This document shows, in pieces, positions 22,536 through 32,213 of a stretch of DNA of 64,000 nt (the stretch's first letter is position 1; each line of letters starts with the position of its first letter). A program made the translations under genes and the position numbers. The notes below the pieces were generated by a model. That model saw nothing but the letters and a program-made list of their open reading frames with translations, was not told where the DNA came from and did not search any database. Source of the DNA: Sabethes cyaneus. Taxonomy: Eukaryota; Arthropoda; Insecta; Diptera; Culicidae. The DNA lies in the NCBI RefSeq assembly GCF_943734655.1, contig NC_071354.1:37907347-37971346 (forward strand). Reading direction: 5' to 3'.

Positions 22536-23862
22536 CTTAGTACTTCTCTCAAAGTTCACGTCCACCAACGAGGTCAAGTTACAGAAAATATACTGTGCCG
22601 ACCAATCGGTCATGCATGACGACGTTCCTCCAAGGTTCAGCACAGTTAAGTTGGTAAAGTTGGCTCCGATCTTGACGATACAATCATCATCCAGTGTGGT
22701 AATCTGTTCCAGGTGGAACTCTTTGACGTTCTTCTTATTGCTAAGTGAAGCACCATCGAGGATTCCCTTTTTTGTGATGCGGCACTTTGACAGATCTAAT
22801 TTTTCCAATTGTTGTAATCGAAATATCTGCGACACTCCGTAGTCTCCAACGCCCCAGCAGCCACTTAAATTTAGTTCCCTCAGTTTAGGCATATATTTAA
22901 CTATCTGATCCAGGCAGTAGTCCGTTATCCCAACGGACTGAGACAAGTCTAGCGTTCGCAATTCGATTTGCTGGCGAAGCAAGCTTATGATCGCAGCATC
23001 CCGCAGTGGCATCTTTTCTAAGTAGGTCAAACAGAGACCTTCCAAGCGCAGTTGCAGTGCTTTATTCATTTTCCGAAGAAACAAATCATCCACGGAAATG
23101 GCACTTAGGTTCAAACTTTTCAGCTGAAATTGCCGTTCCAGGATGAAGTTCGAAATACAGTTTAACATTTGCGTTTTGCTTGCCGCGTCAACGTAACTGA
23201 AGCAGTTCGACAGATCCAGCTCGGTTAGATTGGGCATCATTTCCACGATCGATCGAAACTGCAGCTCGGTAAAATTGTTCTTCGCCAAACTCAGTGCGGT
23301 AACGCTTCCGAAACGAATCTCGAGCAGCCCATTCTCGAAGAACTTCCAATCCCGAAATAGGTCGTCCCGCAGCAGATCACACTCCACGAAGCGTGCCGTC
23401 CGTAGGTTCTTCATGTGCTTGAACACTGAGATGATTCGTTCGCGCCAGATCATGCACTTTTCGAAGGTAATTTCCCCTATCGAAGGACCAAAGTCGGCCC
23501 AGAACTGACTGTACACCGCCTGCTGGATCCGAACGCGTGTCAGCTTAAGTACCGGAAACACGTGCGGGCTTAACAGGAGGTCCGCGATCGGTGGTTTGGA
23601 ATCATCAAATTCGACACCGATCAGGTGAAGGCACACCTGCCGAGCAAAACCAAGATATTTGGAAGCTTCGTACCATTTCGAACAGGTATAGCTGGCTGCA
23701 TTGCGATCACTTATGGACAAAAATTTGAAAATATGAACCAGTAGCTGCAGTGAAAGCACCAATTAATTATCTTTCCATAAAACGGTCAACTCAAGAGCCA
23801 CTTACTTCCGCTGGTAGGTTGCCAAAGCCAGCTAGAAATGGTGCTGGTTTCACTAGCTTCAT
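22536..23862 (-). CDS. F-box/LRR protein D, lacking its own C-terminal exons
   Basis: Exons are complement(22536..23744, 23806..23862), 422 codons to the open donor. The start at 23862 gives MKLVKPAPFLAGFGNLPAE, joined over a 61-bp intron to LLVHIFKFLSISDRNAASYT and KWYEASKYLGFA (F-box), then LRRs such as LRELNLSGCWGVGDYGV. It is the closest paralog of C: KYLGFA, CLHLIG, FEKCMIWRERIISVF and ECDLLRDDLF are shared. Coding ends at AGTACTAAG|GTAACG, the same codon and phase as in C, and read-through stops after two residues. No LTDAG exon lies in the 229 bp before gene C. The mRNA may therefore splice onto C exons 3-5 (20890-20260) by skipping C exons 1-2, or D is truncated. By family an SCF substrate receptor. 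Confidence 0.82.
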
Positions 23863-24300
23863 TTTAGCAACTGTTCGATTGACCATCGGGTGGTTATTGC
23901 CCGGTTGGCACAGTGGACGGTATGATACTGAGATGAAAATCAAAATTTCACGGAAGAAACGAGAGACATTTTGGCCGTTAGCGTATTATCTAATTTTGAC
24001 TGATATAATTAGTCTGCGGCTAGTAGTACAACTTAGAGTCGACTGTGGATTCGGCCATTGTTTGAGGATCACGCCGAAGCCGATTCGGGTACCGCAGCAT
24101 GAATGAATGATGATGTATCTTAGAACTATTTGCTGAACGAAGAAGAGTAAACACACTGTCGTGTCACGCATAAAAATATATTTACTAACTTTTTAATTAC
24201 AAAGTGTTGCGTTAGTTTAAAATTAATTCATGCAAATAACGTCTGTTCCAATTAGGATCTGGCAGCTTCTCTTTAATGTTTTTAGCGTTGAAGCGTCTAG
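23863..24300. other. 5' flank of gene D
   Basis: No repeat or domain is recognised. The plus-strand open frame 23750-24106 overlaps gene D exon 1 and is a shadow. This stretch probably contains the promoter and 5' UTR of gene D. Confidence 0.4.
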
Positions 24301-24339
24301 TTGAAGTAACGAAAAATCAATGAAAACTTTTTAACCGAA

Positions 24340-25745
24340 AGAATTATTTACCCAATGCAATGGTGAAATATAGACCTAGTTTCTTCAGCAAAGTTGTAAA
24401 CAATGTAAAAACAAGCAACTTTGCTGAAGAAATAAAATTTCTATCTTTATCGAGTGCTGAACTATAGGGCATATTCTTTCAAAATTCTTTTAAAATTAGT
24501 TTTTTATTCTTAACTTTTGTTAGTTGCATTTTAGAAGAACACATTGTTCTAGGCAATTATCGAAGTGCTCAAAACATACGTTTTTGCAGAAGACCGTAAA
24601 TCTCTGGGACTTTTACTTTATCATATATTCAAGCTTCAAATTTCCATAGCTTTACAAGCCTATGGGGTAAAATAGGGCAAGTGGATTTATGAAATCAATA
24701 TTACATCTTGAAGCTTAAGTCGAGTACTATAAACTTGCATGGGTTCCGCTTGTCGCTTGCGCATACGTTTTGTAGTTTGGCTCGACACACGTCCATTCTT
24801 TTGTGTTAGTAGTTAGACTGTAGACACATGGTTTCTTCGGCAAAGTCACAGACAATATAAAGGCAAACAACTTTGCTAAAGAAATGACATTTCTATATCT
24901 ATCGAGTGTAGAGCTATAGAGCATTTTCTTTGGAAATTCTTTAAAAACTAGTTTTCCATTCTTAGAATATGTTGGTTGAATTTTACAAGAATGTATAGTT
25001 CTAGGCGATTATTGAAGGACTTAAAATAGACGTTTTGCAGAAGATTGCAAGTCTCTAGGATCTTTCCTTACAAAGTTATCGCTTTTGGCTCGCAAAAGTA
25101 AAGAAAAATAAAGCTTAAATAATATTGAGTCCTTCAATGAACTTTTCAACCTGCTTGAAACTATTCTGATTTTCTGGGGAGAGTTTTTGAATAAAATGAT
25201 GCCTTCTTGCGAGTAATTCGGGGTCAAAATTAGGGTATTTTTATAGTAAAAGTTCTATAGTACCTAAACAAGCAAAAATAGAGGTATACTATATTCAGCA
25301 ATATTGTGTATTTTTACTATTGGTACCACCTTGTAAAACAGGAAAAAGTCATACAACAACTACAAAAATAGCTATAATAGAAAAACTGATTTTAACAATT
25401 TTTCATTTATGAGAAATAGGATTTTTCTATTTTTGGTGAAGAGATAGAAGGTTACTGTCTTCAGCAAAATTTCTTGTAATAATATACTGTAAAACTTTGC
25501 AGAACGCATCAATGTGTTATATCGAAACTGAAGGAAAATAAATTTTTTATTGCACTTTTAGGAGGATTAATCAAAATTTAAATTCCGCTGGACAATAGAA
25601 CTTTTAACTTTAAGAAGGTCTTCCAAAGGTTCCATAAACCTAAAACCAAGTTTTTCCGCTCAAAGCTAATGCGCATCAAAAAAGGTTCTGGACCAGTGCG
25701 CTGTGCCTGATTCATTACGCTTTCGGTTGACCAATTGAGGGTTAA
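24340..25745 (+). repeat. Composite dispersed repeat related to the Transib-like element and to 3481-4019
   Basis: From 24366 to about 25085 the sequence matches one arm of the element at 58096-61140. Shared landmarks in order are CTTCAGCAAAGTTGTAAA, TCTATCTTTATCGAGTGCTG, TTTTTGCAGAAGACCG and CTTAAGTCGAGTACTATAAA. A degenerate tandem repeat of that arm makes up the later part. From 25225 on it matches 3481-4019. Terminal CACAGTG-type ends were not found, so this is an internal fragment or an end-deleted copy. No coding frame. Confidence 0.7.
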
Positions 25746-25850
25746 AATTTAATTTTTAGTAGAAGTCTTCGATATTGCAAGGTCTTAGGTCTTGAATTTT
25801 GAAAAACTTTTCGAAAAAAAAAATTTCCCGATTTTGTCAGTTTTACCATT

Positions 25851-25889
25851 TTGTCAGCCCAAAATTCAACATGGGGCTGACAAAATCGG
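25851..25889. repeat. Short hairpin
   Basis: ATTTTGTCAGCCC and GGGCTGACAAAAT form a near-perfect 13-bp stem around about 12 bases, in otherwise repeat-free DNA. Confidence 0.5.
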
Positions 25890-25900
25890 AACCTGACTGT

Positions 25901-26948
25901 ATTAATTTTATTCGCGACAGATACGTATTTCGCCAATAACTTGCAGGCTGCAACAGTTTCTGTTTTCGAACTGATGACGCTGACTCTGATCTGCAAGTCA
26001 TAGACGAAATACGTATAGAGTAAGGAGGGGTAAAAGTGCGATGCGGGTAAAAGTGCGATTCAATGATTTATCGGTGCAGATTCCGAGTAAATTAACTACA
26101 TTGGTATGGATGGGTGACTACTTTGACGGCTTGAATCTAACGTAAACTTTGGTCGTTTACGAAGCATAGTTGCTGAGTTATGTGCAAATGCTATTTTAGG
26201 GCAGTTTTGATGTAATTTTTCGTTATACGGCAAATACGATGTCAACAGGAGGACTTTTGCAGCAGTGTGTTACATCACTCACATATCTGTCTTGATGATA
26301 CGGTGAAAAGAATATACAAAATATATTTCGCTTTTCCGTAATTTAATCTAATCCCGACAAGCGCTTAGCGGGGTAAAAGTGCGATTCACGGACGGGGCAA
26401 AAGAGCGATTCATGGACGAGGCAAAAATTTATAGCTAATTATATTACAGATTACAAATACTAGAAATGAAAGATCTTCAGAAAACTGGGTGCTCTACAGA
26501 TGTTGGCCGCAGGAAAACAATATTTTTGCGCTGATGAAACAAAAAACAAACGTTTGGGAAAGTTTCAGTCTAACGGTGGCTGCAATACACCAGCGCAAAA
26601 TAGGAAAGGTGCAAATTGAGAATATTTCTTACCGAAACATAACGCAGATTGGAGATAATATGGTTTTGTTAGCTATTGTTGTGCTAATTTCATGGATTCG
26701 AGCTTCGCACTTTTGCCCCGCTAATGGGGTAAAAGTGCGAATCGGCACTTGTTCAGAAGAAAGAAGAATTTATTTTGCAAAACACTATTACCGCAGTTGA
26801 TTTATAGTTGAATGTAAAGACATTGAGTTACTACATCGCTATAAAATATATTATGTAGTTGTCCTTCTTTATATCTCACGAAAATTGATGACAACTTCAA
26901 GCATCGCACTTATGCCCCGCCCTACTCTATGTCATGAATAAAATTAAT
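25901..26948. mobile_element. Small TIR element split by a second MITE
   Basis: Its ends are ATTAATTTTATTCGCGACAG on the left and, on the other strand at the right end, ATTAATTTTATTCATGACAT; both continue into TACGTATTTCG. Removing the inner element (26018-26927) leaves only about 130 bp. A partial relative lies at 56717-56775 (GATTCGCGACAGCTACGTAT, CTTGCAGGCTTCATCAG). No coding capacity. Confidence 0.65.
26018..26927. mobile_element. TA-flanked TIR element, 910 bp, with internal motif repeats
   Basis: Left end GAGTAAGGAGGGGTAAAAGT. The right end on the opposite strand starts GAGTAGGGCGGGGCATAAGT, and both continue GCGATGC. TA flanks both sides (26016-26017, 26928-26929). The GGGGTAAAAGTGCGA motif recurs inside at about 26040, 26370 and 26728. 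The open frame 26489-26800 has no recognisable domain. It is a nested insertion in the small element at 25901-26948. Confidence 0.8.
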
Positions 26949-27119
26949 AGGTAGTGGGATTCAATCGTTAAAAAGCTTTTCTTTAACTTCAATCTTCGTA
27001 TTCCACTTAAACGTTCTAAAAACTTCAGTAAATTAGAGTTGAGTTTTGGATTTATTTGAAGATGAATGTCTAGCCGAAAATGGACTCGAAATAAGACACG
27101 AAGTTTGACTTGAAATTAA

Positions 27120-27898
27120 AATTGACGTTTTTCGATTTTCATTTTCTCACATGTTTTGCCTCTTCTCTGTTCCGCTGTTTCTCTTTTGTATGTTTATTCG
27201 GTTCTTGGGTCCCTTTTGTCATTTTCCTCTCCGGTTTTCCTCTATTATCTCCCGTTTTTTTTCTTTTCTCTTCTGTTTCGCCTTTTTATGTAGTCCGTTT
27301 TCCTGTTTCTTCGTTTTCTGTCCGATTATCCCGTTTTTGTTCCATATCTCTCCTTTCATATCCCATTTAACCATTTTTGCCGTTTTCTTATTTCCTCTAT
27401 TGGCTTTCTTTTTTCTCTCGTTATTCTTCTTCGTCTTCTATTTCTCATGTTTTCTATTCCGTTTTTATTTCTTCCCTCATTTTTCCTTTTGTTGTTTTAA
27501 TTTTTACTTTTTTCTGCCCATCGTTTCCTCGTTCTCTGTTCCTTTTTTCTTCTTTTGCTGTTCCGTTTTTCGCCATTTTCCAGAGTCCTGAACTATATCT
27601 GTTCCGTTTTCCCCTTTTTCAGGCCCGTATCTCTTCTTTTCCTGTCTCGTTCTTCCTCTTATTATGTCCACAGAAGGAACTGTTCTGTCTTGTTCTGTTT
27701 TATCCCTTTTGTCTTTTGTTTTCATTTTTCTCTCTCATTTCTTATTTTCTGTTCCGTTTGTCCACTTTTTCTGCTCTCGTTTCTCCATTCTCTTGCTCTA
27801 GTATTTTCTCCTTTTCTTTTCATCCGCCTATCCTCCTATTTTCTCCCTTTTCCAGTTTATTCTCTATTTCTGTTCAGATTGTCCTCATTTTATTCTGA
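27120..27898 (+). repeat. Polypyrimidine low-complexity tract of about 780 bp
   Basis: The plus strand is almost entirely C and T, with sparse A and G, and with recurring GTTCCGTTTTT, TTTCTCTTTTG and CCTCTTTTC-like words. The low purine content removes most stops, so long Phe/Ser/Leu-rich open frames appear in all plus frames; these are artefacts. It may be an expanded and decayed simple repeat or a retroelement-derived pyrimidine tract. Confidence 0.8.
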
Positions 27899-28345
27899 CC
27901 CAAAATGGCAAAAAACCACTAGCAACGGTAATTCACTGGATAATTTCAAAGACTTGAGAGGAGGAGAACAGGCTTGGCACTCTCTTTTCGCTTCGATTTT
28001 GCTCTATTGATTTTAATGCACCTAAACCAAGCAGAATATGAAAAAGTGATGTATGGGGCGTTTGTAGAATTTTTGACGTAGGACTACGTCTTACGGCAAG
28101 TTTTGAGATAGGGTGTCATCCCAATAAATCGGAAAATGCAAGCGTCACGAAAAATGATAGGTTTTGAGAAAAAGTTGGATATAATGGAGCATTGTTCACC
28201 TAGAAATGCTCGCTTCGTGATTGGTTGTTGTTACAAGAGAATTAAATGAAATCCTACCCTTTCTCGTTGATTGCTGATTGGCTTGAAAATTCCTTATTGA
28301 GATGTACCACCAACGGCAGCTCGAGCGGTGAGTCGGTAACGCAGT

Positions 28346-28660
28346 CGTGCACGTCTGCAGTTCCCGGTCGGTCGTATACATCAGCTGCTGAGGAAAGGAA
28401 AGTAGGCTGAGCGTGTGTTGGAGCTGGAGCACTCGTTTCGTTGCCGTGAAGGAATATCTGGCTGCTGAAGTTCTGGAATTGGCAGGAAATATGCTGCTCG
28501 CGACAACGAAACGATCGGAATTATCATCACTTGCAGCTTGCCATCCGCAACAACGAAGAGTTTAACAAATTGCTGTCCGGTGTCACCGCTGCTCAGAGAA
28601 GTGTTTCCGAACATCCAAGCTGTTTTGTTGTTGCCCAAGAAGACGGAAAAGAAGGCTTAA
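28346..28660 (+). pseudogene. Histone H2A relic, copy 2
   Basis: This is the clearer of the two H2A relics. RARLQFPVGRIHQLLRKGK is followed by a stop, then AERV, EYLAAEVLELAGN, HLQLAIRNNEEFNKLLSGVT, PNIQAVLL and PKKTEKKA with its stop at 28658-28660. Three or more frameshifts and an internal TAG make it non-functional. Shared insertions such as GGAGCTGGAGCACTCG with copy 1 show that the damage predates duplication. The stem-loop follows at about 28690. Confidence 0.92.
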
Positions 28661-28810
28661 ATCTCCAACATATCACGTCGACAAAATGTTCTTTTAAGGA
28701 CGAAACATAATATTCATGAAGATTTGAGAAATTTTCGCTCACTGATTTTAATTCTATTTAATTCGATTGATTATAATTGTTCGCTTCTTATCAAATAATT
28801 TTAACCGATC

Positions 28811-28902
28811 ACCTCTCGCGCTTCTGTTCGCTTGTTGCTGCTGGTTGAGTTGGCCGTTTCGGAAGGTACCAAAGCAGCCAACAAATAACCAGCTCCAAGT
28901 AA
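28811..28902 (+). pseudogene. Histone H2B C-terminal relic, copy 2
   Basis: Encodes TSRASVRLLLLVELAVSEG, then TKAANK, after which a one-base deletion shifts the terminal YTSSK codons out of frame. Same structure as 13148-13240. A histone-type stem-loop (GGTCCTTTTAAGGGCC plus ACA) lies at about 29441-29459. Confidence 0.85.
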
Positions 28903-30239
28903 ATGTGTTCGTTCAAGCGTCACAAATATAAAACCATGGGTTTAATAAAATGAAATAGTTTTAGTAACATCATCTTCATATAAGAGTTTGTTCGTTCTTC
29001 AAAGAACGGTTTTCGGTTATTGATGAAACCTAGGAAACTTGGAACTTAGGGCTTTTCAATCGGTTTGCTTTAGCAACACAAATTTATCCATCATCAATGC
29101 TACAGTAATAATATGTAGCGTAATTTTTTTTTGGCAGCAAAAGTCGAACGGCTCACTGGTAACTTTGCTCTTTTGTTCAGACTGAAATTGAAATGCTCCA
29201 TTTTATTTAAAGTACATGATAGAATGAAGGACCTTGAAAAATAGGTGTGGCCGATTCTTGTTGTTTGCTCTGGTACATAACACGAGGTAAGCCGGCGAAC
29301 AGTATTATTCAAACGTTAGCTGAGCAACTGCCAACATCTTATTGACATCTTATTGTCTGGACGCGACAAAGGAGGAAGCACAGAATCATGTTAAGTGCGT
29401 TAGTGTAAGTTTATTGCAAGAGTTATGATAATCAAACAATCGGTCCTTTTAAGGGCCACAGAACGAACCACAGAATTGAAGAGTTTATTATATTTCCTTG
29501 CCCAGTTAATACTATGATAACACCAACAAATGGCGGGAATAAGTTTGCTGGTCACGGACGGCATTTTCTGCCATTTGCCAAATGTCTGCAGCTTTTAAAT
29601 ATTTTATTATCAGTGTTATCAAAGTACTTCTTTTGTAAGCCGCAGAAAAGTTTTGCGTAAAATTTTCAGCTTTTCGACAACTCGCGCGTAGGTCATGAAA
29701 ATTTATTCACTGTTTGGTTTAGTGTGACTTCGATTTGTTATAATAAGACAGATTCAATCAATTAATAGAAGTAACTCCGAAATCTGTTGAGGATTGAACG
29801 TATACAATGTTACTACTATGATAAACATTACGTACATCGCATGTAGCATGTATACATGAAGAATCGTATTATTACATACATGGTTACATGTTACTATCGC
29901 TGCAGGGAGACTTACGTAGTCCTACGTCACCTATGCTGTCGTGTCTTGTGCACAACCCTTCTGATTTTTTTATATTGCTGAAGAAAGTAATGTTTTATTT
30001 CTAGTATTTACGGTGCTATAAGGTTGCTACCCTGTTGGTAGCAAAAAGAGCGTTGTATTGCTACCAACGGTAGTGCAGCTCTATAGCGCTGTAAATACAA
30101 AACATAAACCATTACTTTCTTTAGAAATATTGTAGACAATTACTTGTTCTACAAATGCCCCATACACCACATTTTCAACTTTTGCTTAGCTGAGGTGCAG
30201 CGTAATCAAAAGAGCAAAATCGAATCGAAAAGTGCAAGC

Positions 30240-31245
30240 CAAACCTGGAGGAGAAGTTACCGGTGGAATGGATGGAAGTAGTGGTAATTATCGCAGCATT
30301 ACGCTGAACAGCGCCGCCTGCAAGCCTTTCGTGGATTTCAAGGCAGCGTACGACAGTCTAGCGCCAACAGCTATGACAGATAATGCACGAGAAATGTTTC
30401 CCGTGGCTGATCATAGGGTGTGTGATAAGCTATGTATGTGTTTCGGGGGCACTCGAGTCCCTTTGAATCGCGCAAAAGGTTTCGGCAAGGGGATGGAATG
30501 CCCTGTATGTAATTCAATATCGCTATTGAAGCTGTGATCCGGCGAGCCGGATCTTCAGCAAAAGTAGCCAACTCCTAGCCCTCGCAGACGACATCGTCAT
30601 CATTACTACAAACATTGGGACCGCGGAGACAATCTGCGCCAGACTAAAAACGGAGGCTAGGAGGATAGTACTACAAATCAATGCATCGCAAACCAAACAT
30701 ATGGTAGGAAGAGGCTCCACAGAAAGCAACGTCTGCCTCCCACGAACAGCGATTATTGACGGCGATGAACTGGAAGTCGTTGATGAACTCGTATATTTGG
30801 GATCTCTTGTCACCGCCGACATTAATACAAGTAAGGAGATCCAACGATTCATTGAAGCCGGAAATCGAGGCTACTTTTCTCTCCGCAAGATCCTTCGGTC
30901 AAGGAGCATACGCCGCCGTACAAAGCAGACGAAACACACCGAATCAGACCGGTAGTCCTCTACGGACTTGACATCATACACCTGGCGAAAGTTCGGAGAC
31001 TACGGTGGGCCGGCCACGTCGCAAGGATGCCGGACGACGGTGCTGTGAAATCCGTTCGCTTCAAGAGCCCCACCTGCACCAGGAATAGAGGGGCCCAACG
31101 TGCTAGAACGTGGCTCGACTAGCTTGAAGTTGACTTGTGTGTGTCGAGACGCGCAATGAATTGGCGACGAGTAGTCCAGGACCGAGTACAATGGAGAGGA
31201 ATTCTCGATACGGCAAGAGCCACCCCGGCTCTCTGCTGGTAAAGA
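30240..31245 (+). pseudogene. Decayed RTE-clade retrotransposon, RT to C-terminus
   Basis: Pieces in order are NYRSITLNSA and FVDFKAAYDSL (palm motif A), then LALADDIVII (the catalytic ADD box, near 30575), then LEVVDELVYLGSLVTAD, RWAGHVARMPDDGAVKS and a C-terminus WRGILDTARATPALCW with stop at 31241. These are RTE-clade landmarks. Frameshifts and an internal deletion between motif A and the ADD box make it non-functional. It is followed head to tail by an opposite-strand RTE scrap. Confidence 0.8.
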
Positions 31246-31445
31246 AGAAAAAGGGCCTCTTCCAATGCAGATGATGTCGACATCATCCGCAAAACTAAGA
31301 AGTATGTTCTAGCATTATTTGCCACCGCTCATTTCGTTTAATTTAATCGTACGCTGCCTTAAAGTCCACAAATACCTGCTGAGTTTGTGAATTGTGTTCC
31401 CGGAACTTGTCTAGTAATTGACGCAGGCCAAACATCTGATTCGTT
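31246..31445 (-). pseudogene. RTE-clade retrotransposon scrap, opposite strand
   Basis: On the minus strand, a stretch near 31430-31320 resembles the QMFALRQ..FVDFKAAYD region, and AVANNARTYF near 31325-31295 matches an RTE RT segment also seen at 41290 (AVTDNARTWF). About 200 bp only. Confidence 0.5.
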
Positions 31446-31984
31446 TAAAAACCAACCAAACCAATCCTCGTTTCAATACGACGCAACTTGTTTCCTATAT
31501 AGTAGAATTTAATTGGATAAGTTTTCTTTTTTGTATTTATTTTCTTGTTTCATTTGTTGAACAGAACCTTTCAAGCAAGCTTCCACTGAACGTTTGAGTG
31601 ACAACAATGGAAAACATGCATAACTTGTGAATGTTGATCAGATTAATTAGAACGTTAGCTATATTTTACCTAATATTCAATAGCAAGTAGATAAGTTCGA
31701 TAGAAAAGTATAAATGACACTAACGAAAAACTGTCCATTGCCAAATATAATATTAGCTACTGAAAGAACCCTTAAAGAGAGTGGTTTTCAGGCGTCGTTT
31801 AAAATTTTCCTACCCTAAATGGTGACACAAGGAAACACCGCACCGTGCCGTCGTCGCGACGGTGTAAGCTGCCAACAATTCGATTGCGTCGGTGATCGAT
31901 GACGCTTGACGTAATCGAATTGTATGATCGAGCGGAAAGCGAAAATAACATGCTACACGTTGCATGACTCAAATGTGTGGCTAA
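31446..31984. other. Spacer 3' of gene E with one inverted repeat
   Basis: No coding frame is seen. CAATTCGATTGCGTC (about 31876) and GACGTAATCGAATTG (about 31909) form a 15-bp inverted repeat with one mismatch around an 18-base loop. Confidence 0.4.
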
Positions 31985-32071
31985 GGATTATGTCGATATG
32001 TAAAATTGCTTCATGATGTTAAAGAAAAACTTCCTGATGAGTTCAAATCATGCGAACCCTCCAAGTACTTA
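31985..32071 (-). pseudogene. Possible decayed terminal LRR exon of gene E
   Basis: On the minus strand, TACTTGGAGGGTTCGCATGA encodes YLEGSHD, followed by LNSSG, and aligns by eye with the start of the terminal exons of C (YLYVRGCFKLPP) and B (HISLNGCIKLNR). After one frameshift, a later ATCGAC resembles the ATCGAT end of B. It lies 143 bp after the open donor of E. The similarity is weak. If real, exons 3 and 4 of E were deleted. Confidence 0.25.
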
Positions 32072-32213
32072 CGCTGGTACCTGCAAAAAGTGAGGATTAC
32101 TAATTAAAAACTGTCGCCTGATGAAGATGACGGTTTATGAGACAACTAACACTGAAGCACTTCGATTTGACAGGATCACATATGCGTCACGGTCAATTCC
32201 TTTCCTAACGTAC

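Larger units (their letters stand above)
28074..29972 (+). repeat. Histone-containing repeat, copy 2 (GACGTAGGACTACGTC family)
   Basis: It starts TTGACGTAGGACTACGTCTT and ends CGTAGTCCTACGTCACCTATG with the same GTGCACAACCC..T-rich tail as copy 1 (11768-14389). It holds histone H2A and H2B relics in the same order, strand and spacing. It lacks the 235-bp segment of copy 1 and about 380 bp after its first 110 bases. The two copies share lesions in H2A, so they descend from an already damaged ancestor. Confidence 0.75.
27983..30232. mobile_element. TIR element split by the histone-containing repeat copy 2
   Basis: The left arm (27983-28073: TTCGATTTTGCTC, then GTGATGTATGGGGCGTTTGT) matches the right arm read in reverse (30130-30232: TTCGATTTTGCTC, then GTGGTGTATGGGGCATTTGT). 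Between them lie repeat copy 2 and, at 29980-30122, an internal hairpin with arms AAAGTAATG..TTTA. No transposase frame. Target-site duplication not resolved. A weaker relative occurs at about 52600-52790. Confidence 0.6.

Noticed and set aside
27110..28010. Long plus-strand frames rich in Phe, Ser and Leu
   Set aside because: They arise from the polypyrimidine tract, which lacks stop codons in several frames at once; no domain or codon bias.
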